In this document: one piece after another, positions 34,501 to 48,500 of the stretch
Numbering within the stretch: position 1 is the stretch's first letter
Layout of the letters: the number at the start of each line of letters is the position of its first letter
From: Terebella lapidaria
Taxonomy: Eukaryota > Annelida > Polychaeta > Terebellida > Terebellidae
NCBI GenBank assembly: GCA_949152475.1
Contig: OX424564.1
Coordinates: forward strand, 2,480,001 to 2,544,000
Direction: 5' to 3'
DNA: 64,000 nucleotides
Translations under genes and position numbers: made by a program
The notes under the pieces: model-generated
Databases searched by the model: none
The model's input: the letters and a program-made list of their open reading frames with translations, nothing else
Told to the model about the DNA's origin: nothing

Positions 34501-37500
34501 GAAATGGTCTCAGGTTGCCTATGAGGAGTCGGTACAACATACAGACATAATAATAGAGCGAGGTTGTCTCAGATTGCCTATGAGGAGTCGGTACAACATA
34601 CAGACACAATAATAGAGCGAGGTTGTCTCAGATTGCCTATGAGGAGTTGGTACAACATACAGACACAATAATAGAGCGAGGTTGTCTCAGATTGCCTATG
34701 AGGAGTCGGTACATCATACAGAGTTAAAATTAGAGTGAAATGGTCTCAGATTGCCTATGAGGAGTCGGTACAACATACAGACACAATAATAGAGCGAGGT
34801 TATCTCAGATTGCCTATGAGGTGTCGGTACAACATACAGACACAATAATAGAGCGAGGTTATCTCAGATTGCCTATGAGGAGTCGGTACAACATACAGAC
34901 ACAATAATAGACCGAGGTTATCTCAGATTGCCTATGAGGAGTCGGTACAACATACAGACACAATAATAGAGCGAGGTTGTCTCAGATTGCCTATGAGGTG
35001 TCGGTACATCACACAGAGTGAAAACGAGAGCGAAATTGTCTCAGATTGCCTATGAGGAGTCGGTACATCATACAGAGTTAAAATTAGAATGAAATGGTCT
35101 CAGATTGCCTATGAGGAGTCGGTACAACATACAGACACAATAATAGAGCGAAATTGTCTCAGATTGCCTATGAGGAGTCGGTACATCATACAGAGTTAAA
35201 ATTAGATTGAAATGGTCTCAGATTGCCTATGAGGAGTCGGTACATTATACAGAGTTAAAATTAGAGTGAAATGGTCTCAGATTGCCTATGAGGGGTCGGT
35301 ACAACATACAGACAATAATAGAGCGAGGTTGTCTCAGATTGCCAATGAGGAGTCGGTACAGCATACACACACAATAATAGAGCGAGGTTGTCTCAGATTG
35401 CCTATGAGGAGTCTGTACAACATACAGACACAATAATAGAGCGAGGTTATCTCAGATTGCCTATGAGGAGTCGGTACAACATACAGACACAATAATAGAG
35501 CGAGGTTGTCTCAGATTGCCTATGAGGTGTCGGTACATAACGCAGAGTGAAAACGAGAGCGAAATTGTCTCAGATTGCCCATGAGGAGTCGGTACAACAT
35601 ACAGACACAATAATAGAGCGAGGTTGTCTCAGATTGCCTATGAGGAGTTGGTACATCATACAGAGTTAAAATTAGAGTGAAATGGTCTCGGATTGCCTAT
35701 GAGGAGTCGGTACAACATACAGACACAATAATAGAGCGAAATTGTCTCAGATTGCCTATGAGGAGTCGGTACATCATACAGAGTTAAAATTAGAGTGAAA
35801 TGGTCTCAGATTGCCTATGAGGAGTCGGTACAACATACTGTAACGGTTTTGGGGCGTACCCAAAAGTTTCCCCTAGGCAATTCTGTTAGTGTTTTGTGAT
35901 ATTATGGTTAAATAACCGTTTATTAAAATGTATATGTGTTTAAAGGTCCATACGGTCCCGTATTGTTAATGTTTAGAAGGTTTTCCGTCTCGGAACTTGG
36001 TATATTTGTATGTTGGTAAAGCCGGAGACGGAGCCGGAACCGGAGACGGAACCGGACACGGAGTCGGAACAATGGAGTACAAAAACGTAATGACATTATT
36101 TCCGGAAGGTCATGTGATCAGCCTCGTTTTCGGTTTAAAAGGTGACGTGTCAGCCACTGATTGGTTCTAGAGTGTTTTTAGAAATCCGGAAAATATCAGT
36201 GTTTTGGCGGACTATGACGTCACAATAGGTTGGTCACGTGACATGGGTCTCAGGTCTATAAAAGCCCCCGCTTCACAGCGGACGGCGGAGTTGGTGTCCT
36301 GACGTCGACCTGTGCAGACCCCTTCTCCCATAGCAGAGTACTCCCTTGTTCCGGATAGAGTCATCCAGATGATAGCAGTTAAGTCTTCTGACTGTGCACT
36401 TGGAGAATAAACATGAAAACTTCAACCGAGTTGTTTTTCCGTGTTCGTTAGGGAACTGGAATTTATAATAAAGTTAGTTCACCGGAAAAGAAAGTAATAC
36501 GGAAAAAAGGGAGATAAGACCACAGTCGGTTAAGACCAAGTTGTAACGACGTCTTAGGGTGATCCAAGAACCCAGATCACCAAGGAAGGAGACGGAGACG
36601 GAGGTGGAATTCAACGGAGCAACTACGGAGGCGGTACCAGACGGAGCAGTTGCAGAGACGGGAACGACGAAGCAGTTGCAGAGGCGGTACCGGACAACGG
36701 AGTGGCAGAGGCAGTACCTGACGGAGCAGTTGCGGTAACCGGAAGTGAGAGCACTTCCGTGATACTCCATTTCAGGTGCAGTCGCAGGTTGCGGTGAGGC
36801 GGAGCCAGCCGGAGCAGTTTGCAGTGAGGCGGAACCTGGCAGAGCGGTTGCAGTATTCGGAAACGGCAACGTTCCCGAATTCTCTATTCCAGGTGCAGTC
36901 GCAGTTGCAGTAAGGCGGAAAACGACGGAGCTGTTGCAGTAAAGCGGTATCCCGACGGAGCAGTTGCAGTACCCGGAGACGGAAACGCCTCCGGATTCTT
37001 ACGTTACAGGTGCAGTTGCAGATTAGCAGTCGGACAACGGTTAAGAGGTCCATTCCAGACCACGCTACCAACCTTCAGAGACTTCTAGCCGGAGTTCAAC
37101 CGTACAGCAGTAGCAGTTTCCCGGAGTTTTACCGTTTCAGCTCCGGTTAAAATAACAACTCACCCACCTCCCTAGAAAACCGGTTCATCAAGACGTCACA
37201 GAAGGGTGCAAACCCGTTACAATACAGACACAATAATAGAGCGAAATTGTCTCAGATTGCCTATGAGGAGTCGGTACATCATACAGAGTTAAAATTAGAT
37301 TGAAATGGTCTCAGATTGCCTATGAGGAGTCGGTACATTATACAGAGTTAAAATTAGAGTGAAATGGTCTCAGATTGCCTATGAGGAGTCGGTACAACAT
37401 ACAGACAATAATAGAGCGAGGTTGTCTCAGATTGCCTATGAGGAGTCGGTACAGCATACACACACAATAATAGAGCGAGGTTGTCTCAGATTGCCTATGA

Positions 37501-40500
37501 GGTGTCGGTACAACATACAGACACAATAATAGAGCGAGGTTGTCTCAGATTGCCTATGAGGAGTTGGTACATCATACAGAGTTAAAGTTAGAGTGAATGG
37601 TCTCGGATTGCCTATGAGGAGTCGGTACAACATACAGACACAATAATAGAGCGAGGTTGTCTCAGATTGCCTATGAGGAGTCGGTACAACATACAGACAC
37701 AATAATAGAGCGAGGTTGTCTCAGATTGCCTATGAGGAGTCGGTACATAACACAGAGTGAAAACGAGAGCGAAATTGTCTCAGATTGCCTATGAGGAGTC
37801 GGTACAACATACAGACACAATAATAGAGCGAGGTTGTCTCAGATTGCCTATGAGGAGTCGGTACATAACACAGAGTGAAAACGAGAGCGAAATGGTCTCA
37901 GATTGCCCATGAGGAGTCGGTACAACATACAGACACAATAATAGAGCGAGGTTGTCTCAGATTGCCTATGAGGAGTCGGTACAACATACAGACACAATAA
38001 TAGAGCGAGGTTGTCTCAGATTGCCTATGAGGAGTCGGTACAACATACAGACACAATAATAGAGCGAGGTTGTCTCAGATTGCCTATGAGGAGTTGGTAC
38101 AACATACAGACACAATAATAGAGCGAGGTTGTCTCAGATTGCCTATGAGGAGTCGGTACATCATACAGAGTTAAAATTAGAGTGAAATGGTCTCAGATTG
38201 CCTATGAGGAGTCGGTACAACATACAGACACAATAATAGAGCGAGGTTATCTCAGATTGCCTATGAGGTGTCGGTACATCATACAGAGTGAAAACGAGAG
38301 CGAAATTGTCTCAGATTGCCTATGAGGAGTCGGTACATAACACAGAGTGAAAACGAGAGCGAAATTGTCTCAGATTGCCTATGAGGAGTCGGTACAACAT
38401 ACAGACATAATAATAGAGCGAGGTTGTCTCAGATTGCCTATGAGGAGTCGGTACAACATACAGACACAATAATAGAGCGAGGTTGTCTCAGATTGCCTAT
38501 GAGGAGTCGGTACATCATACAGAGTTAAAATTAGAGTGAAATGGTCTCAGATTGCCTATGAGGAGTCGGTACAACATACAGACACAATAATAGAGCGAGG
38601 TTATCTCAGATTGCCTATGAGGTGTCGGTACATCATACAGAGTGAAAACGAGAGCGAAATTGTCTCAGATTGCCTATGAGGAGTCGGTACATAACACAGA
38701 GTGAAAACGAGAGCGAAATTGTCTCAGATTGCCTATGAGGAGTCGGTACAACATACAGACATAATAATAGAGCGAGGTTGTCTCAGATTGCCTATGAGGA
38801 GTCGGTACAACATACAGACACAATAATAGAGCGAGGTTGTCTCAGATTGCCTATGAGGAGTCGGTACATAACACAGAGTGAAAACGAGAGCGAAATTGTC
38901 TCAGATTGCCTATGAGGAGTCGGTACAACATACAGACACAATAATAGAGCGAGGTTGTCTCAGATTGCCTATGAGGAGTCGGTACAACATACAGACACAA
39001 TAATAGAGCGAGGTTGTCTCAGATTGCCTATGAGGAGTCGGTACATAACACAGAGTGAAAACGAGAGCGAAATTGTCTCAGATTGCCTATGAGGAGTCGG
39101 TACAACATACAGACACAATAATAGAGCGAGGTTGTCTCAGATTGCCTATGAGGAGTCGGTACATAACACAGAGTGAAAACGAGAGCGAAATGGTCTCAGA
39201 TTGCCCATGAGGAGTCGGTACAACATACAGACACAATAATATAGCGAGGTTGTCTCAGATTGCCTATGAGGAGTCGGTACATGATACAGAGTTAAAATTA
39301 GAGTGAAATGGTCTCAGGTTGCCTATGAGGAGTCGGTACAACATACAGACATAATAATAGAGCGAGGTTGTCTCAGATTGCCTATGAGGAGTCGGTACAA
39401 CATACAGACACAATAATAGAGCGAGGTTGTCTCAGATTGCCTATGAGGAGTTGGTACAACATACAGACACAATAATAGAGCGAGGTTGTCTCAGATTGCC
39501 TATGAGGAGTCGGTACATCATACAGAGTTAAAATTAGAGTGAAATGGTCTCAGATTGCCTATGAGGAGTCGGTACAACATACAGACACAATAATAGAGCG
39601 AAATTGTCTCAGATTGCCTATGAGGAGTCGGTACATCATACAGAGTTAAAATTAGATTGAAATGGTCTCAGATTGCCTATGAGGAGTCGGTACAACATAC
39701 AGACACAATAATAGAGCGATGTTCTCTCAGATTGCCTATGAGGTGTCGGTACATAACGCAGAGTGAAAACGAGAGCGAAATTGTCTCAGATTGCCCATGA
39801 GGAGTCGGTACAACATACAGACACAATAATAGAGCGAGGTTGTCTCAGATTGCCTATGAGGAGTCGGTACATAACACAGAGTGAAAACGGGAGCGAAATG
39901 GTCTCAGATTGCCCATGAGGAGTCGGTACAACATACAGACACAATAATAGAGCGAGGTTGTCTCAGATTGCCTATGAGGAGTCGGTACATCATACAGAGT
40001 TAAAATTAGAGTGAAATGGTCTCAGGTTGCCTATGAGGAGTCGGTACAACATACAGACATAATAATAGAGCGAGGTTGTCTCAGATTGCCTATGAGGAGT
40101 CGGTACATCATACAGAGTTAAAATTAGAGTGAAATGGTCTCAGATTGCCTATGAGGAGTCGGTACAACATACAGACACAATAATAGAGCGAGGTTATCTC
40201 AGATTGCCTATGAGGTGTCGGTACATCATACAGAGTGAAAACGAGAGCGAAATTGTCTCAGATTGCCTATGAGGAGTCGGTACATAACACAGAGTGAAAA
40301 CGAGAGCGAAATTGTCTCAGATTGCCTATGAGGAGTCGGTACAACATACAGACATAATAATAGAGCGAGGTTGTCTCAGATTGCCTATGAGGAGTCGGTA
40401 CAACATACAGACACAATAATAGAGCGAGGTTGTCTCAGATTGCCTATGAGGAGTCGGTACATCATACAGAGTTAAAATTAGATTGAAATGGTCTCAGATT

Positions 40501-41118
40501 GCCTATGAGGAGTCGGTACAACATACAGACACAATAATAGAGCGAGGTTGTCTCAGATTGCCTATGAGGTGTCGGTACATAACGCAGAGTGAAAACGAGA
40601 GCGAAATGGTCTCAGATTGCCCATGAGGAGTCGGTACAACATACAGACACAATAATAGAGCGAGGTTGTCTCAGATTGCCTATGAGGAGTCGGTACATAA
40701 CACAGAGTGAAAACGAGAGCGAAATGGTCTCAGATTGCCCATGAGGAGTCGGTACAACATACAGACACAATAATATAGCGAGGTTGTCTCAGATTGCCTA
40801 TGAGGAGTCGGTACATCATACAGAGTTAAAATTAGAGTGAAATGGTCTCAGGTTGCCTATGAGGAGTCGGTACAACATACAGACATAATAATAGAGCGAG
40901 GTTGTCTCAGATTGCCTATGAGGAGTCGGTACAACATACAGACACAATAATAGAGCGAGATTATTTCAGATTGCCTATTTGCCGCCTTGTCGGTACAACA
41001 TAAAAACTCAATAATAGAGCGAAATTGTCTCAGATTGCCTATGAAGAGTCAGTCATACAGAGCTAATTACTAGAGCGAAGTTGTCTCAGATTGCCATGAA
41101 GACTCGGTACATCATGTA
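31562..41118. repeat. 59-bp satellite array, roughly 138 units
   Basis: The unit core is GTCTCAGATTGCCTATGAGG followed by AGTCGGTACA. Three variant families differ in the second half: ACATACAGACACAATAATAG, TCATACAGAGTTAAAATTAG and TAACACAGAGTGAAAACGAG. All are 59 bp. About 8.2 kb of array surrounds an insertion at 35839-37221. Identical blocks recur 1532 bp apart (for example the blocks around 33713-33901 and 35245-35433), about 26 units, which shows higher-order amplification. Both array ends are more diverged, as expected for a satellite homogenised from the middle. Confidence 0.97.
35839..37221. mobile_element. solo-LTR-like insertion inside the satellite (fossil)
   Basis: A 1383-bp block starts TGTAACGG and ends CCGTTACA, and it is flanked by ATAC on both sides (35835-35838 and 37222-37225), a 4-bp target duplication cut out of a satellite unit. 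It has a TATA-like TATAAAA near 36257 and AATAAA near 36406, as an LTR would, and no coding domain. The second half is rich in GGAGACGG / GGAGCAGTTGCAG tandem motifs. A solo LTR is the best reading; a short-TIR DNA element is the alternative. The target duplication looks intact, so the insertion is younger than the array. Confidence 0.7.
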
Positions 41119-41976
41119 AGGTTAACCCGTTTAACCCTGCACCACACCCTGAACGCGGGCCTGGCAGCAAACTCAAAATGACGTAAATTTTGTGTTATTC
41201 TTAACGTTAAATGGAGTAACTACATTGCCATATTGCTGAATGAGAACACCTCACAGCATATGCAATCCATCCAACTATATATGTGTACATATGTTAATAG
41301 ACGATGTCATTTCTGTCGTTCTATGGAACGCCACTGATTTTTTTCTTCCTCAGACAAAAGTTAATGTTCATGTATATTAGATATATATATTGCAAAGAAC
41401 GAAGTGTTGTAAGCTAGAACTCAATTTATTCACTATAATGTAATATGGAACAGTAATTCTCAAGACGCAGCATACTCCTATCATACAAGTTCTTTTATAA
41501 TCAGGGTACAAGTAAATAGTTGTTTCTAAAAATGGGTAAAAAATTAAGTATCTCCGATCGTATTAAATTTGTATTTTTCCAACAATATATGTCGGTACCT
41601 GACACCAGCGAAAAAAATGGAGGCGTCATGTTTGCACACTTTCTTTTTATCCCATTTTTCATATGAATGATATATTAAAGGAACCTTTTTTTCACAAAAA
41701 CCTATAAACATACAATGAAAGTTTAGTTACACAATACATAAGGTGTATCTCAATGCAATCGAATTTGATTCCAAGTAGTCACATTCGTGCGAAGACAAAA
41801 TGCATACATTAGCATTATTATGTCTGGTTTATCATGTTGAAATGCACATTTTAAATGCCACTTATAAATACGTAAAAGCATTTTATAACACCAGAAACAA
41901 TTAAAACGAGACAGCATATTTGCCTAAAAATGACACATTTCGTGATATTTGCCTCAAAAGGACACATATTGTAATA
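41119..41976. other. non-coding, nothing recognised
   Basis: AT-rich flank of the satellite without repeats or coding frames that I can support. Confidence 0.45.
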
Positions 41977-42692
41977 CTGTAAAACGACTAAATTTGGTGG
42001 TTTTGACCACCAGGCTATTTGGCGGAGATTTAATTTGGTGATTTTATGATTGTCTAAATTTCGTATTTGCATTGTCTAATATGATTGTCTAAAATATTTG
42101 CAATATTTGTCATGTATTACATATATTATCATGTGTCATAACTAATATGATTAGGTCCTATATGCGGTTGAACATCGGAAATAGTACTTAATTAGCCATA
42201 GTATCCAATTGAAGATCTAGTTGCCAATTATACAAAGGAAGAAATATAATACTACTAGTACTGCATAACTAGAACTAGTACAGTGGTCCCCCAGATAGGA
42301 CCCCCCTCAATAAAGACTTCCCCATCTGTAAAGACTTTTTCTTGTGGCACTAAGATGACTTTAACATGTAAATGAACCCCTATAATAAGACATCCCCTAA
42401 GACCTTGATTCTGTGGCAGAAGGGTAGGTCTTATCTGAGGGGGACCACTGTATTATTATTGAGTATAGCAGATCACTCGTACATAAAATTATGAAGAACA
42501 TGATACACAACATCAACATGCATGTCCATAATCAACGCACACAAATGCACAGTGAAACTTCAACCACAGTTCACCGATGTATGTAGTGCTTCTTAATGTT
42601 GGCGGACTATTAATATTGGCGGACGATTTGATTTGGCGGTTTCTTTCTCACCGCCCAAAAAAAATCACACGCAAAAATTAGTAGTTTTACAG
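41977..42692. mobile_element. MITE with CTGTAAAAC ends, TA-flanked
   Basis: TACTGTAAAAC at 41975-41985 is matched by GTTTTACAGTA at 42684-42694, and the similarity continues inward as CGACTAAATTTGGTGG against AAATTAGTAG. TA on both outer sides suits a mariner-type target site. The interior has no coding frame and contains a second MITE. Confidence 0.75.
42281..42450. mobile_element. nested 170-bp MITE with CAGTGGTCCCCC ends
   Basis: CAGTGGTCCCCCAGATAGGACC at the left pairs with GGTCTTATCTGAGGGGGACCACTG at the right with a small gap. TA lies on both sides (42279-42280 and 42451-42452). The CAGTGGTCCCC terminus and TA duplication are typical of Tc1/mariner-type MITEs. It sits inside the 41977-42692 element and so inserted later. 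Confidence 0.9.
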
Positions 42693-43994
42693 TAACTGTC
42701 AGATTTTCAAAACCAGAAACCTACCCTCCAGCAGAAAAAGTTAACACACACACAACTGACTACACTGATCGAATCCTATTTTGATATCATACTAAACATA
42801 CCCAATGTACTCTGAACTTGGAAGCATACATGTTTCAATATCCACATATATTGACTGTACTGTGCTTGTAATATGGCATTTAACATGTTTCAGCTTAAGA
42901 AAAAGCTCTTTAGGTTCTGGAGGTCGCAAATTGTTAGAAAAGAAGATGTTTCCACGCGTCAATAAATGCAGCTGTTTTTTTTTTATTTTAACAACAAATG
43001 ATCACAAAATTTCCTGCGAAATGGTCTATTTCAACTGTTAAATAAGTTCCAAATGTTTGAATGAATTTTGAATGATCTCCAGTACAAAATCAATGAAAAA
43101 CACTTTCTGCCATGTATATTATTCACGCAAAGTGTGTTGTACTGTGTATCTGCAGCAACATTGAAAAAGATGTTGACAGAAACGTGTGGAAGCATATTGG
43201 GGACATGTGGAAAAAAAATGTAAATTCAATCATATTTTGAAGATAAAAAAAAAAAAAGGAAGTAGCGAGTCATATTTTTCTTGACCTTGTGACCAGAACC
43301 AAAAGATCATTTTCTTGAAGCTTTAAAAGGAGTATAAGCAGTTGTAACATTTGTAGTCGTCGAGCACATTTTCTTTGTGTACAAAAATCCGGAACCTTAG
43401 CTTAAAATCACAGATTAATTGATATGAAAAATGTGTGTGTTAAGCTTCAAATTGTTAAAAAACCTACTCACCCGTTGACACAAACCAAACTTCCAAATTA
43501 TGATGGCCAAATATACGTTATCAATTGAAAATAAATAATGTTGCTTCACAATCATAACACAGTGTAGCAACTTGCACGATAAAATATGACCATCAATGTC
43601 TCGTTTCCTTTCTGATGACAAAATTACACATATGAACATGAAAATAAATCCCATCGAAGACTACAATTTATTTTAATTGTGATTAAAGCAATTTTTTCTC
43701 CAGAATCTACGGGGGGAGAGTGGAAAAAAACAAAAACAACATGTCTACCGTAGCCACCCCCAGCATTCACGATACAATTAGTACAATATATGTTCACACA
43801 AATTTTGACACACATATATTTATTGAACTCGCTCAATAACTTTTCATGAAACGAACATGTGTTTACATTTGAAAAGAAAAAATGATTAATTTGTAAACAC
43901 CTTATTTCAGTCAGTATATACAAAAATCAGTCTGGGTGCTTGCAAAAATCATACCCTAGATATCTAACCTAGTGGATCGAGTCCGCAAAATAAC
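42693..43994. other. non-coding, nothing recognised
   Basis: AT-rich DNA with A-homopolymers (for example near 43240-43257). Frames at 42805 and 43415-43923 show no domain. Confidence 0.45.
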
Positions 43995-44677
43995 GTCCGT
44001 TGACTTGTTACACAAAAACCAGCTATATCTGTTGACTTATTACACAACAACAAGTTATATCTGTTGACTTGTTACACAACAACAAGCTATATCCATCGAC
44101 TTATTACACAACAACAAGTTATATCTGTTGACTTATTACACAACAACAAGCTATATCCGTTGACTTGTTACACAACAACAAGCTATATCCATTGACTTGT
44201 TACACAACAACAAGCTATACCCATTGACTTGTTACACAACAACAAGCTATATCCATTGACTTGTTACACAACAACAAGCTATATCCATGGACTTGTTACA
44301 CAACAAGCTATATCCGTTGACTTGTTACACAACAACAAGCTATATCCATTGACTTGTTACACAACAACAAGCTATATCCGTTGACTTGTTACACAACAAC
44401 AAGCTATATCCGTTGACTTGTTACACAACAACAAGCTATATCCGTTGACTTGTTACACAACAACAAGCTATATCCATTGACTTGTTACACAACAACAAGC
44501 TATATCCGTTGACTTGTTACACAACAACAAGCTATATCCGTTGACTTGTTACACAACAACAAGCTATATCCGTTGACTTGTTACACAACAACAAGCTATA
44601 CCCATTGACTTGTTACAACAACAACAAGCTATATCCTCTTGACTTGTTACACAACTGTTACACAACAACAAGCTATA
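43995..44677. repeat. 32-bp minisatellite, about 21 copies
   Basis: The unit GTTGACTTGTTACACAACAA plus CAAGCTATATCC repeats with single-base variation (CCGTTG / CCATTG / CCATGG) and a few short units. Confidence 0.95.
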
Positions 44678-45395
44678 ATCTAGACACCAACAGCGCAGTT
44701 AATAGCAGTTTTGATATTCTGCAGAGACACTCACACAAAGATAACACAGATAAATTAGAAGGCAAGGCTTGGTGTAACTAACCAATAACCAGGCTATATG
44801 CAATCAGGCACAGCTTACATGATCACAATTTAATTTGAACGACAATAATTTTGTACACCTGAATCAAGTCTGGGTAAGACAGAAATATTATATTGACTGA
44901 ACACTTACTGCACTAGATCACACCAACAATACATGGCCAAATCACACAATAACTGGAATCATTAAGTAAGTCAGGTGCTGCGGTAAGCCGCCTACATCAA
45001 AGTCTGAGGTAATGATACATCTCATAAAGAAACTCATAAACAAATAGTTTTGTACAAAGAACCACTACTAGCAATAATTGTATGTATATATGTTATACAT
45101 GTAAATATGTGCATCCATTGGCACAAAAAGAGTTAATGCTAGATACATTTACAAGATCACACAACACTACTATATATGAGTAAAGCTTCATCAGTCATTC
45201 ATGTCAAATCAAGGATTACATTTTTTGATGAACACGAGACATCGAATGATGTTCTTGGAGATCCAGCAGCCGTTCCTGAGGGACACAATCTTGTACGATC
45301 AGTCCATGGCTCGTCATTGGTCAAGGTGGGCGTGGCCTGCCGCCTGATCCTAGCTGTCTGTGATCCCGTCCTGGAGCCTATATGTGGACCGCCTT
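44678..45395. other. 3' flank of the PHD-Ulp1 gene
   Basis: Presumed 3' UTR and downstream DNA of the minus-strand gene. There is only a variant signal (ATTAAA on - at about 44830-44835). Nothing else is seen. Confidence 0.4.
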
Positions 45396-45532
45396 CTAAG
45401 CGATCTGTGTGGCTAGCTGCTCAAACATCTGCTGGTAGTGCAACGTTGGGTTCTGGCCGCCTTTTTGTACATCGTTGTTGAAGATTTTCTGTGCATGCGA
45501 GCTGCTGGCCTTGGTCGTTAGCTTCATGGTGC
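45396..45532 (-). CDS. candidate last exon of the PHD-Ulp1 gene
   Basis: Acceptor TTCAACAG, stop TAG at 45396-45398. It reads TMKLTTKASSSHAQKIF then NNDVQKGGQNPTLHYQQMF and EQLATQIA. Codon use is good and the stretch is clearly coding-like. That it belongs to the upstream gene is inferred from strand and position. Confidence 0.6.
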
Positions 45533-48500
45533 CTGTTGAATCAAATGGTACAATAACTTCTGTATGTGTATCTCAAACAAACAATATTAATTATGTATAT
45601 GTTTTCTTACATGACAGAAAATATATAGAACTAGACGCTCTCCGGTCACTGTCGACCGTGTGGGTGCATCCCCCTGAGCCCCATGATCCCTGTCGCCCAA
45701 AACATAATTTTTCAGAATATTTTTCTGAAAATTTCAGAATATAAAATATCTTATATTGCCCAGCCTTACCTTGCAATATTAAAGGTAATTTCTTCAGTGA
45801 GATCAACATCATTTCAACCACAAACAAGTTTTTCCTTGCTAGTCCAATAATAAATGTTTCTCACCTTAACTATTTTTATTGTGCTTAATAATAAACATAG
45901 CTAGCAGAATTAATATTAACTTATTCAAAGACGTCAACATTATAACCACAACAAAAAAATGTTCCTTGTTGATTTCAATAATAATGGTTTCTGACCTTAA
46001 CTATTTTTTATTGTAGTCAATAATAGACTCAACTATTAAAAATAATGTTAACTTATTCAGTTGTATGTTCATTTTTCACCAAAAACATCAACGCTCTTAC
46101 TCTGAACACAAATCTAGTGGCTTTTACTCAAAATTACAAGTAATTGGAAGGATCACATATGTCGATGTAGATATTTCATTCATAACTCATTTATATTTAT
46201 TTGATCATTCTGAAAAACAATGGGTTTCATGCAATGGCTGTTCCCAACAGAACCACAAAATATCATTATGATTTGATGGGAGCTGCCTCCTGTAGAGCGT
46301 TCAGCCATGTGTCCTAAACAGGACTATTTCAACACAAAATGTGTCGGCAATCGGCCATTTTGGCTGCTATGGCTACCAAAATCGATGGGTGTCATGAACT
46401 TACCTATATATATGTCGATACAGAAAATTATCGAAATCGGTTCAGCTTTGTGGCCTGTAGAGCATTCACAAGAACATCTCTACGGACACAGCAGACGCGC
46501 GAAGATCGTAAATCCATAGTATCCGCCGAACTTCGTTCGGGGGATACAAATATAAACAGTTTCGCTGGTACTAAGTATTTTATGTACATGTAGTACCCAT
46601 AAAGTGTATCATGGAGGTAAAACGTAAAAGTATTAACAACTAAATAATCACTTCAAACAGAAAGAATTTCTTCAACTTCGTGGCTTGATAGCGGAGGTTC
46701 GATTAGTTGCAGCATGACAAAGGGAATCACAACTTCTGTTCTGTACTTGTATCTGAAACATTTATGTTTTTTTATATGTTATGTTTCTTTTGGGAACATA
46801 CATGTACCCTTTTTATCTATTCAGTAAAAATAAATAAATTATTACATCACTTCAGGTGCATCAATATAAACATACATGTACACAATTTAACTGGTACTTT
46901 GTATTTTTTACTTACACGTCTCCAAGGTTCCTAATCAGGGAAGAAGGTAGACGAGAACGGAGTGTTGTAGAATATAATCCCTGTCGCTTTTCTTCGAACA
47001 GATATTTTTCACATAGAAAAAGCACCAATGTGTACAACTGAAAAGGTGAAATAGATAAAAAGCAAAAACAAATTTCTTTTTACGTACGGTCATTTTCATA
47101 TGAAGATACATACCAAATACAAAATTGTTATTTGTGAAAATGTTATTTATTTGCTTGCAATTTCAAGGTATCGACAGTGTTGACAGCTGTAAATCGGGCG
47201 TATTTCAAATAAGAAAACGACTGCATGAATAAAAACAGTTCATTCCATGATGTGTTAGAGTGGTTTTGTATCTAATTGCTTCAGTGGTTGCTTGTGAGCA
47301 ATATTATCAAATAGTCTATGAAACCAATGTGTTTGATTCACTTTAAGATACCTTATCACATTTTGCTGTGATACTGCAGAATGTCATCATTGGTTTCAAC
47401 TTTCTCCTCGTGACAACACACATGTGCCGCCTGTACATTGGCGGAACATCCTTGTAAGGTATAGATCTGGGGACAAATTAGATTTTCACATGTGATGTCA
47501 TTGGTTGCAAATCACCCTCCCCACTTATCAAAGCTGATGTTGTCAGAACTCAGAAGGGAACAATCTTCGGATATACTGTTCCGTAAACATGCTAAAGGTT
47601 GTAATAGTCAAATAATTTGAACGGTTACCGGGTGCATAGTCTTTAGTTTACTGAGTCTTCAAATGTGATTATCAATTAATGTTCAAGCTCTTTTTACTCA
47701 CCCAGTACCCTGCAAGCCGAAGGTGTACATGCTGAAGATCCTGTTCCGGAAAATTAAGAAGACCTGCAAATATAATAAAAGGAATATTTTATTACATGCT
47801 AAAGCCAGATCAGGAGAATTGCGATGCAAATCTCACACAACTTTAAGGCCAACTAGACATAAAAGCCTATAGGCTTTGTGGCATCCCCCAGTTTTTCTGA
47901 TATAACAATAAGCATACCAGGATTATTGAACACAGGTGGGAGTGAGAGCTCAAATTATCATGATTATAGCAGTTGCTCACTAGACAAATGTCCAACAGAT
48001 ATTTGCCATCAGAGTATACTTATTCAGTGTGTTTCTGGCTTCCACAATATTCTTCAGGTAATATTGCCAAATGTAAAACAATATGCTTTTAAAGTCATAG
48101 TAGCAAGGTACCATTATACGGGTTTATTCCTGTTCGGATAAAGGCATTGTGGACATTTGGTGATAAAAAAGATGTTCGCGTTAATTGGTAATTAATAACA
48201 GCGACATATAATCGAGTATATTGAGCCGGTATTGCAATCGCCTTCTCATGCCGATGAAAAAAATAGCTTCGGCAGTTTCCGTAATCGTGACGTCAGTTGA
48301 GGCAAAACGTGCTTTGATGGCTGGCCAAAAACGTAATACACGTAATTTGGGCGGTCAGCTCAAAGATAGAAAACCACTCCAAAATGCATGAGATTCAAAA
48401 GAAAACACGTGAAAACCAACAGATACTGGACATCTTGCAGTTCAAAAAACCTCCCTTCTGGGAGAATGAATAGTACTGATTCTAAATATCAAGACAAGAA

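Noticed and set aside
36474-37071. Minus-strand frames in the solo-LTR-like block
   Set aside because: Low-complexity translation of GGAGACGG-type repeats, with no retroviral domain.
33713-37702. Repeated minus-strand frames beginning MCLYVVPTPHRQSET
   Set aside because: Translation of the 59-bp satellite; identical frames recur with the higher-order repeat.
31562-41118. CRISPR-like array
   Set aside because: Units are contiguous 59-bp repeats with no unique spacers, in an animal genome.
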